64,000 nucleotides of DNA from Phoenix dactylifera (Eukaryota; Streptophyta; Magnoliopsida; Arecales; Arecaceae). The notes under the pieces are model-generated. The model did not search any database. It had not been told where the DNA came from and saw nothing but the letters and a program-made list of their open reading frames with translations. The stretch covers positions 21,917,646 to 21,981,645 of the forward strand of contig NC_052399.1 in assembly GCF_009389715.1 (NCBI RefSeq), written 5' to 3'. The position numbers and the translations under genes are program-made. This document shows positions 1 through 9,563 of the stretch, one piece after another (positions within the stretch are counted from its first letter, which is position 1; every line of letters starts with the position of its first letter).

Positions 1-1530
1 GCAGTGGTGGAGCACGCGGGCGCGGGGAAGGATGCAGCGGTGGTGGCAATCGGGCGGTCGCGGGAGCGGCGGGGACGGCGACGGCGAGGCGGCGGCAGGA
101 GACGGCACGGGTGGAGGCGGATCTCGTCGGCGGCAGGAGGCGTCACGGGCGGAAGCGGCAAAGGCGGAGCGGCACGGGCGGAGGCGGCGAAGGGTATGCA
201 GGTGGTGCGGCTCGGCGGGGAGGGCGTCGTCGGGGCTCGGTGACGGTCGGCTTCGATCGTCGGCGGTCGGCCGCGGGAAAGAGGCGCCCGAAGGAGGCGT
301 CGCACGGCGGCGGGCGTGGTGGCGCAGCTTGGCGGAGACGTGGTGAGGGGCAGCCGATCGGGAAAGATGAACAGGTAGGTTTTTTTTTTTTCTTTTTTTT
401 TTCTTTTTTTTTTTTGCACGCACGTGCAGTCACGTGCAAAGGTTTTTTTTTGTTTTTTTTAAGGCGGCACGTGCGGTCACGTGCGTCTTTTTTTTTTTTT
501 TTTGTGGGACCCGGGTTGTCGGGTTTCGGGTTAACGGGTGCGAGGCTTACCCGTTAAGCAGCTTCAACCTCCCGATAGTTCGGGAGGTCTCTCCGACCCT
601 TGCGGCTGCGGCTGCGGGGCGGGGCTTCGATGGCCGTGGCGGAGGGCGGTGATCTCGGCCGCAGTTCCGTGGTCTGCGGCGACGGGCGGCTCCGGCAGGC
701 GGCGGCGTCCGGTGGCGAGCCGACGGCAAGGTGGTCACGGCTCCGGCAAGCGTCTTCCGGTGGTGAAAGCGGAAACGTGAACGGTGGAGAGGGGTCACAG
801 CAGGTCGGTGGCGCCGGGATGGCACAGAGCGGCGGTAGGGTGCGGTGCAGCCGGCGGCGAACGGTGGAAGTGGTGGCCGCGGGCTTGGCGACCAGTGGGA
901 GGGCCCGACGAAAGGGGTTTTCCCCCTTTTGTCTCTGATGAGAGCCGAGAGGGAGAGAGGGACCTTCCTTTTTTTTTTTGTTTTTTTTTTTTTGTGTGTG
1001 TGTGTTCTTCTGGTGAGCACCGAGGGGATGAGACGGAGATGACGTCTCGGGTGGGATTTTTGGTGGAGTGAATAAATAGGGCAGTGGACCGTGGGAGGTT
1101 GAGGGAGAAAATGCTCGATCGTGGCTTTGGCAACGGAGGCAAAGCCGGGGCTCTGATACCAAGTTGATGTAGCACCAGTGCGGGGGAAGAGGAGAAGAAG
1201 GAAGAACAAGAGAAGGAGAAGGAAGAAGAGGTTGTAGAGACGCAGGAAGAATAGAGAAGGAGAGGAGAAGAAGAAGAGAAGAAAGAACGTAGGGAAAAGA
1301 AATTCTTAATCATTCATTAACCCTAATCATGAAAATAGTTCCCTATATATAGGGCCCAAATACACAACTTGCATAAACCCCCCTTACACAGAAATAAATC
1401 CTAATGAACCCACAAATAACACAAATAAGCCCTAAAATGCAAATAAGCCCAGAAATAAAATAAACCACAAATAAACCCTAGAATGCAAATAAGCCCAAAA
1501 ATAAAATAATAAAATAAATATGCAAATAAA
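1..1530 (-). mobile_element. LTR retroelement, 5' end (LTR plus part of interior), cut by window edge
   Basis: The element reads on the minus strand. The complement of a tRNA-iMet primer-binding site (gctctgatacca) lies at 1150-1161. An LTR beginning TGTAGCACC starts at about 1168 and runs to about 1530. Its minus-strand promoter shows a TATA-type motif (ccctatatataggg, about 1342-1356). The interior (1-1149) is GC-rich and low in complexity, and no gag or pol protein is recognisable in it, so this may be a large derivative lacking its own genes. The outer LTR edge meets the LINE that follows. The other half is outside the window, so completeness cannot be judged. The family is probably Ty1/copia-like because of the Met primer site, but this is not certain. 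Confidence 0.55.
415..490. repeat. Duplicated unit with paired CACGTG motifs
   Basis: Two T-rich units each carry two CACGTG hexamers exactly 10 bp apart (421-426 and 431-436; 468-473 and 478-483). CACGTG is the plant G-box core, a binding site for bZIP and bHLH factors. Here it lies in the interior of an LTR element, so any role is only an inference. Confidence 0.5.
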
Positions 1531-3489
1531 CGAGTCTGGTTCAATCCGGGAGCTCAGGATCATCTGGATGAAGGGCTCTGATGTCCCCATCAGCGTTCCT
1601 ATTACGGGCCGGAGGCTATGGATGGCAGAGTGCTCGGATTTGGTGCAGCGGGTCCAGAGCAAGCTGGAGGAATGGAGGGCGTCCTCCTTATCCATGATGA
1701 GGAGAGTGACACTAATCAGAGCGGTGCTGGGATCTATACGGGTATCTTATGGCCAACACAGTGGTTCCGAAGACGATCCTGTTAAGGATCGAGCGCCTTC
1801 TTCGGAACTTCCTATGGGGGTCATACGGTGGAGGTCACGGAATGCACCTGGTGGCTTGGGAGCAGGTTTGCCGTCCCACTAGTGAGGTTGGTCTAGGAGT
1901 GCAGTCCCTCATTGAGAGGCGCGAGGCGTTCATCGCTCGGCATGCGGCTAGGTTCATATTAGAGCCACACGGCCTCTGGAGTCAGGTGATGGCAGCCAGA
2001 TATGGTCGAAGGGCTTCAGGGGTGGCACAGAGGGGTCGCCGAGTCTCCTTCATGTGGCATGAGATCGGAAGGTACCTGCCGTTAGTATCGGCACACATCA
2101 GGTGTTTGATTGGCGACGGCCGGAGTATTGATGTGACCAGCGACTCATGGGCGGACTCTTTGTCCCTGAGCTGTTGGCCGACTATGTTTGACACAGAGGC
2201 AGTTGAGGGGCTACGGGTGTGCGACCTCCTAGCACCTGGAGGGGCAGTGTGGGATGAGGCCAGACTCAGGCTATTGTTCGGGGTACACCTAGCTGTGAGG
2301 ATTCGGTTCCTCCCATTACCAGGATGCGGGGGGCCAGATGTCAGGATGTGGGGCACCTCGAGCCGGGCCAGTGTCAGGCTGGGAGATCTCACGCGCGCCA
2401 TTCAGCCGGAGCACGAGCCAGGACCGGATTGCACTTGGATTTGGAGGTCCGAACTTCACCCGAGGGTAGCTCTCTTTCTATGGAAGGTGTTCTGGGACCG
2501 ACTTCCTACGAGAGCATAGCTGAGCAAGCGAGGGTGGGGAGTCCCGGCTGAGTGCGGGACGTATGAAGCTGAGGAGTTAGTGAACCACGTGCTCTTCCAG
2601 CGTATATGGGCGAGGTCGACATGGCAGTGGGCTGGGATCCCATAGGGGGCCCGGAGTGCGCGGCTACAGTTTCTTAGGGTGATACGACAGTGGTTAGCCA
2701 GTTTACAGACCCGCGAAGAGGGCATTAAAGCTACTTGTGCAGCACTTCAGATCTGGCTGGCAAGGAATGCCCGTACTCTCGGTGAGCGCAGGGTGTCACC
2801 GAGGTTTGCAGCAGAGTTTGCTCGAGCACAGGCCTCGGAGATCAGACCCGCCCCTCATACAGATAGACCTTTGACAGCTCGGGACATCTGGGGTTCCCCC
2901 TTGCTTCGGCAGCTCCTCAGTTGGTGTTTTTCACCTGAAAGCCTCCACCCCTGAGCTTCCTCAAGGTCAACTTCGATGGGTCGGTTTTGGATGGCGGCAC
3001 GCGAGGCGGTGCAGGCTTTGTCATACGGGGCCCGCATTCCAGTGTAGTGGCCGCAGGAGGCTGTCAGCTGTTCGATATATCGATCCCTGGAGCAGAGCTG
3101 CGTGCAGCCTGAGCAGGCCTTCGACATGCACAGGTAGTATTACGGGCCAGCTCGCTTATTTTGGAGGGTGACTGGGCCACTTTCGTCCGGTGGATTCAGG
3201 GGGGATTGGGGGGTGAGGGCAAAGACCATCCCTTGATTCGCGATATTGTGATAATGATGAGTGAGGAGGGGGCCATTCTGGCCAAGCATGTATTCAAGAA
3301 TGCCAATGGGGCAGCCGATTGGGTGACTGCCTACGCAGCCCATCACTCGGAATATGCCCTCTGGTCGGAAAAGGCGGAGCTGCCATTGGTACTCCGTGAG
3401 GTATTGTATTTTGATCTTATTAGGTGTATTCGTATCCGTACTGTATAAAGCATCCGTATTTAGAAGGAAAAAAAAAAAAAAAAAAAAAA
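1531..3489 (+). mobile_element. L1-type LINE, 5'-truncated, with poly(A) tail
   Basis: Translated blocks show the C-terminal end of a plant LINE reverse transcriptase (QSKLEEWRASSLSMMRRVTL, about 1645-1706). A zf-RVT segment follows (ALFLWKVFWDRLPTRA, up to 2517). Next is an RNase H domain starting NFDGSVLDGGTRGGAGFVIR (about 2970-3030), and then a tail GAADWVTAYAAHHSEYA. The 3' end is a run of A residues at 3468-3489. The blocks lie in different frames, and there are stops near 2518 and 2952, so this copy is dead. The endonuclease and most of the reverse transcriptase are missing. It abuts the LTR element on the left and ends about 150 bp beyond the stop of the heat-shock gene at 3644. Confidence 0.85.
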
Positions 3490-3643
3490 CCACTGCGAAT
3501 AAAATAATAAGTAGCGAATGGAAGGACTCGTTGGTCATCATACCAATAAAAAAGACATTTCATTTCATCATCGACGCAACCACAAACTAATCGGGGAGAG
3601 AGAACTTCATTTCCACATCACATCACACAGCTATTGATTTAAC

Positions 3644-4117
3644 TCAGGCGATCTTGACCTCGATGGTCTTGGGCTTCTTGGGCTCCGGCGGCGGCAGCTT
3701 CTGGACGGTGACGGTGAGGACGCCGTCCTGGCACACCGCCGAGATGGCGTCGGTGTTGGCGTTGTCCGGGAGGGAGAACTTGCGCATGAACTTGCCCAAG
3801 CGGCGCTCCATGCGGAGGTACCTGCAGCCCTCCTTGTCCTCCTCGCGCTTGCGCTCGCCGCTGATGACCAGCACGTTGTCGTCCTCCACCTGGACCTTGA
3901 TCTCGCCGGACTTGACCCCGGGCATGTCGACGACGAAGACGTAGGAGGACGGCAGCTCCTCGACGTCGGCCGGCGTGGAGGCCATGGCCTTGGCGTCGCG
4001 GACGTAGGTGCGGGTGGGCGCGTTGATGGCCTTCTCCGTCTCCTCCGGGATGTCCATGAGGTGCTGCAGCGTCAATATCACGGGGTTGTTCAGTCCGAAC
4101 ACACTGCTGCAGTCCAT
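3644..4117 (-). CDS. Class II cytosolic small heat-shock protein (about 17.6 kDa)
   Basis: This 157-residue protein is an ATP-independent holdase chaperone that forms oligomers and binds unfolding proteins during heat stress. The alpha-crystallin domain spans about residues 47-139 and shows [29 protein letters not shown] and the DGVLTVTV strand. The N-terminal segment ([10 protein letters not shown]) and the C-terminal [13 protein letters not shown] are marks of plant cytosolic class II proteins. No signal or transit peptide is seen. The start was chosen because it gives the usual class II N-terminus, and a TATA-like box lies about 90 bp upstream. There are no introns, as usual for this class. 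The paralogue at 8114-8569 lies in the same direction about 4 kb away, which suggests a local duplication. A dead LINE ends about 150 bp past the stop codon. The class assignment is firm; the exact gene name is not. Confidence 0.95.
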   Translation of the reverse strand: MDCSSVFGLNNPVILTLQHLMDIPEETEKAINAPTRTYVRDAKAMASTPADVEELPSSYVFVVDMPGVKSGEIKVQVEDDNVLVISGERKREEDKEGCRYLRMERRLGKFMRKFSLPDNANTDAISAVCQDGVLTVTVQKLPPPEPKKPKTIEVKIA

Positions 4118-4202
4118 CGCTCTACCTCGATCTCCGATCTTCCTGAAAAGCCGGATCGCTTTCTGATTCTATCTGCCGTTTGGGGAGGAAGGGGAACCAG
4201 GG

Positions 4203-4290
4203 CATTTAAATAGGGATTGTGGAAGAAGAGGAATTGGTTCTCGAAGTGTCGGGAATGCGACAGAAACTTCTGAGAGCTTCGCGAAGACTC
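4203..4290 (-). promoter_or_regulatory. Heat-shock promoter: TATA-like box and heat-shock elements
   Basis: On the minus strand a CTATTTAAAT box (4204-4213) lies about 90 bp before the start codon. Upstream of it are inverted GAA/TTC modules typical of heat-shock elements: TTCTCGAA at 4238-4245, GAAACTTC at 4263-4270 and CTTCGCGAAG at 4277-4286. These would bind heat-shock factors. The call rests on motif reading only. Confidence 0.7.
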
Positions 4291-4929
4291 GGAAGAGGCC
4301 ATTAGGGCCGCACAGCATCGGTGGAAAGTAATGGGCCATCCTGGCCCATGGACTGTGCGTCTAATTTCGGCGATACGGTCCGACGTGCAAGGACAATGCC
4401 ACAGAAACGAGTCGTGACACCTCTGTTTACCTGACATATGGACCGTAGTGCCGCAGTTAAATAATTTTCCGGCCTCTTGTGTTGAAATTGTCACTCCCCC
4501 CTCGCATATGGCCGAATTTTTCTTCGACATATTAATTTTTTTATAATAATAAAATTAAAAAGTACAAAAATAAAGTTCAAACTTAAGATATGCACTTTAA
4601 TACCATATTAAAATTACCACTTGTCTTAAAAACTTAAGCTAATAAAATGAGATAGATTTATTTATATATTTTATATTTTTTTATATCTTATGCCAAAATC
4701 TAGCCAAAATTTTGTCACGCAGGAAGGGGAGCTCAATTTGGACGGCCTCTTGACATGAAGGTGGTGGCCTCTCATGTCGTTGGACACAAGCTTATTCACT
4801 TGGGACTCGACTCAGGCAGAATCTACTTGGTTGCATGACTTATTGTAAGTAAATCCTGGTGGTTGTATCTATTTCATGACCGCATAACCAGCATGCCTTA
4901 CCCAAAACAAGAAAGCAAAATTCTCTGCT

Positions 4930-5101
4930 TCCCATTATTTTTCAAGAAGATAATGGTGTAGCTGATGCTCTGGCCAATCAGGATACCAATGGTCAAAGAG
5001 TCCAAGTCAGCCCAATGTAAGATGTTTCTGTGCATTGGTTCTATTGGGTGTATTCGTACTCGTGATGTAGAAAGTATCCATTTCAGCACAAAAAAAAAAA
5101 A
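4930..5101 (+). mobile_element. LINE 3' tail fragment with poly(A)
   Basis: One frame reads FQEDNGVADALANQ, the end of a plant LINE RNase H domain. It is followed by a tail (gggtgtattcgtactcg, about 5047-5063) that closely matches the last bases of the LINE at 1531-3489, and then a run of A residues (about 5089-5101). Only the final ~170 bp are clear. Sequence back to about 4700 may belong to the same copy, but I cannot show it. Confidence 0.7.
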
Positions 5102-5290
5102 GTGCATCTAACCTTAAGGCTTTCGATTGACATCCTTAAACACAGCATCACTGCTTCCTGCTCCTCTCGTAAAAGAGAAATAGAGGGACCGGTAGTCTGG
5201 GTTGGCTCAATCAATTGCCAGAAAAGTTTCAAAAGAGCCCTATCAGCAAAGTTAGATGCATTGAGCATATGGATTGGCACAATACGTAAG

Positions 5291-5640
5291 TGTATTATAA
5301 AAATATTTACAGACGTATATTTAGTTCTACATCATCTTTATACCAGATAGATTGTAGATACTTAAATAAAGCTAAAGAATCTAAATAATATTTTCTGGAT
5401 AAGTTTTTGGGATGAAATCTTGAGTTGTTACGAGAGAAACCTGGCCAATAATCTATATAAACTAGAGAACACTGTAGCACAGATTTATGGAGATTGACCA
5501 TGGGATGATCATGATATTTGTGATTAGATTTGAATCTTTAATCTGACAAGTATACCGGAGTTTAAATAAGAGAAATATGTGAGGATCTGTACTGTTGCAG
5601 GAGATCCTAGATTGTAATTTGTATATAAAATAATAACAAA
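5291..5640 (+). mobile_element. TRIM-type LTR element remnant, diverged
   Basis: The stretch aligns by eye, end to end, with the TRIM at 58761-59198. An LTR-like part (about 5291-5432) ends GAGTTGTTAC. An internal part (about 5433-5577) shares the block TGTGATTAGATTTGAAT. A second, much shortened LTR starts TGTGAGGATCTGTACTG at 5578. It codes for nothing. It is older and more decayed than the copy near 59 kb. Confidence 0.6.
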
Positions 5641-6022
5641 AAAAAATCAGGATGGAAACCTAAATCCCCCCACCCTCTCTAGTCGCTGGGTAGAAACCCA
5701 AACATCTCATACGTGTGTATATTAGAGATAAAAAACACAGTTCATATGAGACGCTGGGAAGACCAGCCATCGTATGGATTTGGCCCTTCCTATTTTATCC
5801 ATGATCGAACTCACACTTTCTCAAGGTTCCTCTGACTTGAATTGGACTGTGTGATTAGTCTACTTAACTGAGATGCACATAAAAGGAAGGAATAGTGTTT
5901 ACGGTTTTTCCATCTCATTAGAAATATTTTTCAATTTATATCATACTTAAATGAGAACGTCAAGTTGCAACTCCACTCCTGGAGTTCAACCCCATCCCAA
6001 CTTTTTTTTATTTGTGTTTTAT
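5641..6022. other. Intergenic, nothing recognised
   Basis: AT-rich DNA between two repeat elements. No open frame of note, RNA gene or matching repeat was seen. Confidence 0.6.
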
Positions 6023-6577
6023 TGTGGGAATAAAGGATCTCGGACTTAGTCCCACATCGACTAGATAGCGGAGAGGTATGTTTCTTAAATGGAGGGGGGC
6101 AACCCCTTTATCTTCAGAGGCACCTTTTAAAGGGCAAAATCGTGAGGAAGGTTTCGACCTGCTCCAAAGCAAACAATACCTCTAAGGAGAAGCAGTTGCC
6201 TCCGCTGTCTGAGACCGATGAGGACGAGGTCGGAAGGCGGCAAATCCCTTGTAGAGAGCCCTTGACCCTGGCACAGATCCCTCCACTGGGGGAGCTATGT
6301 TGTGGGAATAAAGGATCTCGAACTTAGTCCCACATCGACTAGATAGCGGAGAGGTGTGTTCCTTAAATAGAGGAGGCAACCTCTTTCTCTTCAGAGGCGC
6401 CTTTTAAAGGGCAAAACCATGAGGAAGGCTTCGACCTGCTCCAAAGCGAACAATACCTCTGAAGAAAAGCAGTCGCCTCCGCTGTCTGAGACCGTTGGGG
6501 ACGAGGTCGGAAAGTAGCAGATCCCCCCATAGCGCTGGATGTGCGGGCCGGAGGCCGACCTCATCTTGACCTCAACA
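6023..6577 (+). repeat. Two tandem copies of a ~278-bp repeat with snRNA-type promoter motifs
   Basis: Unit 1 (6023-6300) and unit 2 (6301 to about 6577) both begin TGTGGGAATAAAGGATCTCG and stay roughly 90% alike for the first ~225 bp. Each carries TCCCACATCG (6050-6059; 6328-6337), the plant snRNA upstream sequence element. A TATA-like TTAAAT (6085-6090; 6363-6368) follows after exactly 25 bp. The units start with TG, unit 2 appears to end in CA, and a G-rich run precedes unit 2. All this fits the LTRs of a small retroelement, but no primer site was found, so the class is open. Confidence 0.6.
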
Positions 6578-8045
6578 TGTTTACTGCATATTTACGAGGA
6601 AAAGTATATCCTTCTCATCACCCTCATTTTCTTGTAGCCTTAGGCGAGCAAATCCTTCTTTTTCACAAATTAAAACTCCAAATTATTTAAATACAAGAAC
6701 TTTGCAGAGGTGCTTCTCTCTTGCTTACATCCCTTAAGTCCTCAACACAATTACATGATGGAATAAAAGTGAAATTAAAGATCTATGCTTATTCCTAATT
6801 GTAAGCAAAAGATGCAACGAAAAGAATTTTTTTAGAGAATTGGTCTTCTGCTTAAAGAACTTTATATCCACGTACAAAATAATAAAATAACAGACAAAAA
6901 TTATTACAACCGTCCAAACAGATTTGCATGATGGCGTCCACTTTCATATCAAATCGTCCAAACAGTCCCCATCTTTTCTTTTTAACCTTTTCCCGGCTTT
7001 TCCTAGAATCAAATGGAGAGGGGCACTAGGTGTCTCCCAACAACCTCTATTAAAGCAAAGCAATGCATACCAACTACAAAGAAGTGCGTTTTCTGAACAG
7101 GATGATTGGGGCTCAAGGGGCATGGTAACCATCCAAATTATAAAGACAATAATTCACCTTAATCTGGTCTCAAAACTCCAATCTAGACCAACCATGAGTA
7201 CTATTACAAAACCCTCAGCTAACATTGCATCCCCCCCGGCCTATTAGGGACTAGTAATTTCTTCCTCTGCCATGTTTTACTTGCTATGTGCACAAGAAGA
7301 ATTTCTCTGATCGATCCATTAATACTGGCTATACAATCTAATACCCAAATGCCGTACTTTGTTACCAAATTATGCGACATCAGTTTGGCGCCACCTAGGC
7401 CTATCATTCTCTAAGCCTCATGAAAGCTTCCAACTCAACGTTCCATCCATCCCAGCTTTAGATTTTTTCTTGGTTAATTGCTTAGAATGAATAGTCTATT
7501 AAATGTATTCGGAACGAAGATTAATGAAGGAACGAACACCCACTGCTCAATGATATTCACAAAATGGGAAAAGATTGCATTTTTTTCAGACCATGCATGT
7601 GTTTAGAAAGACGAACAAAGCTGCAAATTAAGTCGCCTCCTTTGCTGCTCAATACTCGAAAAAGATCCTTTGGATATGTTATAAGCTGCCCCATCTACCC
7701 ATGTTAGAATAGTGTGTGTAGGTGTTGAAAAAAAAAATATATTGAAAGATTGTATCTACTGTTTTTCAACGTATTTTTTTAGACAAAAATTATATTTTTT
7801 TTCCTTATTCTAGATGGTAAATATTTTTCAGAATATTGAGGAAAACTCTCATAAGATTATAAACCTTCTTACTAGTTATAGATGCACAAAATGATTTGGT
7901 ATTAGCATATGTAAACACAACCGAGATCTATAAGTATACACAAACAGACTTCTTGTTTATCACACGTGAGTACAAAAGAAACAAAAGAAAAGAAACGGGT
8001 AAAAAGATAGACAAGAAAGGAAAGCCGTTTATTTATCCTACAATA
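6578..8045. other. Intergenic, no gene seen
   Basis: AT-rich DNA with only short open frames that show no conserved motif. It separates the tandem repeat from the 3' flank of the second heat-shock gene. Confidence 0.6.
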
Positions 8046-8113
8046 TTAGACACTCAAACCGAAGTGGGGTTCTTCCCTCTCATATATTCGCGTGACACCG
8101 ATTCTTGATCCTT

Positions 8114-8569
8114 TTAAGCGCCCTTGACATCGATGGTTTTGGGCTTCTTCGGCTCCGGTGGCGGCAGCTTCTCGACGGTGATGGTGAGCACGCCATCCTG
8201 GAAGACCGCCGAGATGGCGTCCAGGTTGGCGTTCTCCGGCAGCGGGAATCTGCGCATGAACTTGCCCATCCGGCGCTCCATGCGAAGGTACTTGCCCTCC
8301 TTGTCCTCGGGCCGCTTCCGCTCGCCGCTGACGACCAGCAAACGGTCGTCCTCCACCTGGACCTTGATCTCCCCGGACTTGATCCCGGGCATGTCGATCA
8401 GGAACACCAGCGAACCCGGCAGCTCCTTCACGTCCGCCGGCGTCGCCGCCATCGCCTTCCGGTCCCGGACGTAGGCGCGCGTTGGTGCATTGAAGGCTTT
8501 CTCCATCTCCTCCGGGATTTCCATCAGCTGCTGCAGCGTCGAGAAGAAGGGCTCGTCGAGCATGTCCAT
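8114..8569 (-). CDS. Class II cytosolic small heat-shock protein (about 17 kDa)
   Basis: A 151-residue paralogue of the protein at 3644-4117, with the same holdase role. The alpha-crystallin domain lies at about residues 41-133 ([39 protein letters not shown]). The class II N-terminal motif [10 protein letters not shown] and the C-terminal [13 protein letters not shown] are both present. The N-terminus is six residues shorter than in the other copy. Between the copies the N-terminal arm and last residues differ most, while the crystallin core is well kept. Both are intronless and on the minus strand, so an old local duplication is the simplest reading. The start codon fits the family and lies about 80 bp below a clear TATA box. 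No organelle targeting segment is visible. Confidence 0.95.
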   Translation of the reverse strand: MDMLDEPFFSTLQQLMEIPEEMEKAFNAPTRAYVRDRKAMAATPADVKELPGSLVFLIDMPGIKSGEIKVQVEDDRLLVVSGERKRPEDKEGKYLRMERRMGKFMRRFPLPENANLDAISAVFQDGVLTITVEKLPPPEPKKPKTIDVKGA

Positions 8570-8644
8570 CCCTACGTGCTTTGGCTCTCGAACGGATCTC
8601 TATCTCAGCTTTGGCTTGCAAGTAGAGAGGGGGGTTGGTATAAC

Positions 8645-8756
8645 TTTTATATATAGAGGAGGAAGCTTCTGGCGATGGTAATGAAGAAAAGCGGTGCTGG
8701 AACGTGTTGAGACGGTGGAGAGTGCAGAAGATGATGGAAGTTTCTCACAGCTTCTT
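8645..8756 (-). promoter_or_regulatory. Heat-shock promoter: TATA box and heat-shock elements
   Basis: A TATATATA box (8648-8655) lies about 80 bp upstream of the start codon. Inverted GAA/TTC modules follow at 8662-8669 (GAAGCTTC) and 8737-8744 (GAAGTTTC), with another CTTC at 8751. The layout matches heat-inducible promoters. The call rests on motif reading only. Confidence 0.7.
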
Positions 8757-9082
8757 GTAAGCGTGAGATAATGGTAGAGTTGACACGTGGGCGCATCATG
8801 CGATACCTGTCTGATACGTGCATGTTTGGTCCCTTTGCACCCTTAAGCGTGGTTCAGACCCGACCAAGCGCAGCCGAACTGATCACCAGAGCGAAAAGGT
8901 GGATGGCTAAGTCGGGTTCTGGATCCAGATCATAAACCTTTTTGTTGGATCCGCTAGGTTCTGAGTAGGTTTAGCTAGGAGCAGAGGTGTAGGCCCAACG
9001 GAATAGTCGTAGGGAGTAGGAAATATCAATATTTTTCTATAAAAATAATAATTTTTTCTAAATTCAAACCCAAAACCTTAAA

Positions 9083-9563
9083 GGGCTCGTTTGGTTCGCG
9101 GGAAGCATTTTTTCTCCTAGGAATATGTTTTCTGAAAAATAAATTCCTAGGAAGAGGATGCCTAGAAAAGTGCTTTTGGCATGTTTGGTTGACCATGGGA
9201 AAGTGACAAATTTCCAAAGTGCTTATGTTTGGTTGGCCATCCACTTTCCTAAGAAAGTTATGTATAATTCCTGTTATGCCCTTAATAAAAATTAAGTTTT
9301 TAATGCCTCTTTAATGCTTCTTTAATGCTGAAGGGACTTTTTGGAAAAAAATAAAAATGGAGTGATTCCCGCCTCATGTGAAAGTAACTTTCCCATGTTT
9401 CTCATGGAAAAAACTTTTCCATGAAATGTGAGAATCATGTTCTCATGGGAATACAACTTTTTCTTCTCTCTCCTTTGAAAACTCCAACCAAACAAGAGGC
9501 ATTTCATTACTTTTCCATTGACTACACTTTCCCTCCTTCTTTTTCCGCGAACCAAACGAGCCC
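9083..9563. mobile_element. MITE with 19-bp perfect terminal inverted repeats
   Basis: The left end GGGCTCGTTTGGTTCGCGG (9083-9101) is the exact reverse complement of the right end (9545-9563). The 481-bp interior is non-coding and rich in short inverted pieces. AAA flanks both ends, which could be a 3-bp target duplication. That size and the GGGCTCGTTTGG ends suggest a PIF/Harbinger (Tourist-like) MITE, although the usual target is TTA/TAA. The superfamily is therefore tentative; the element itself is clear. Confidence 0.85.

Noticed and set aside
4-1313. Several open frames on both strands in the GC-rich start of the window
   Set aside because: Low-complexity Arg/Gly/Pro or Ser/Phe translations in overlapping frames with no family motif; an effect of base composition.
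1499-3509. AATAAAATAATA on both sides of the first LINE as a target duplication
   Set aside because: The right copy does not follow the poly(A) directly, and similar AT-rich phrases recur within the LTR, so chance is likely.
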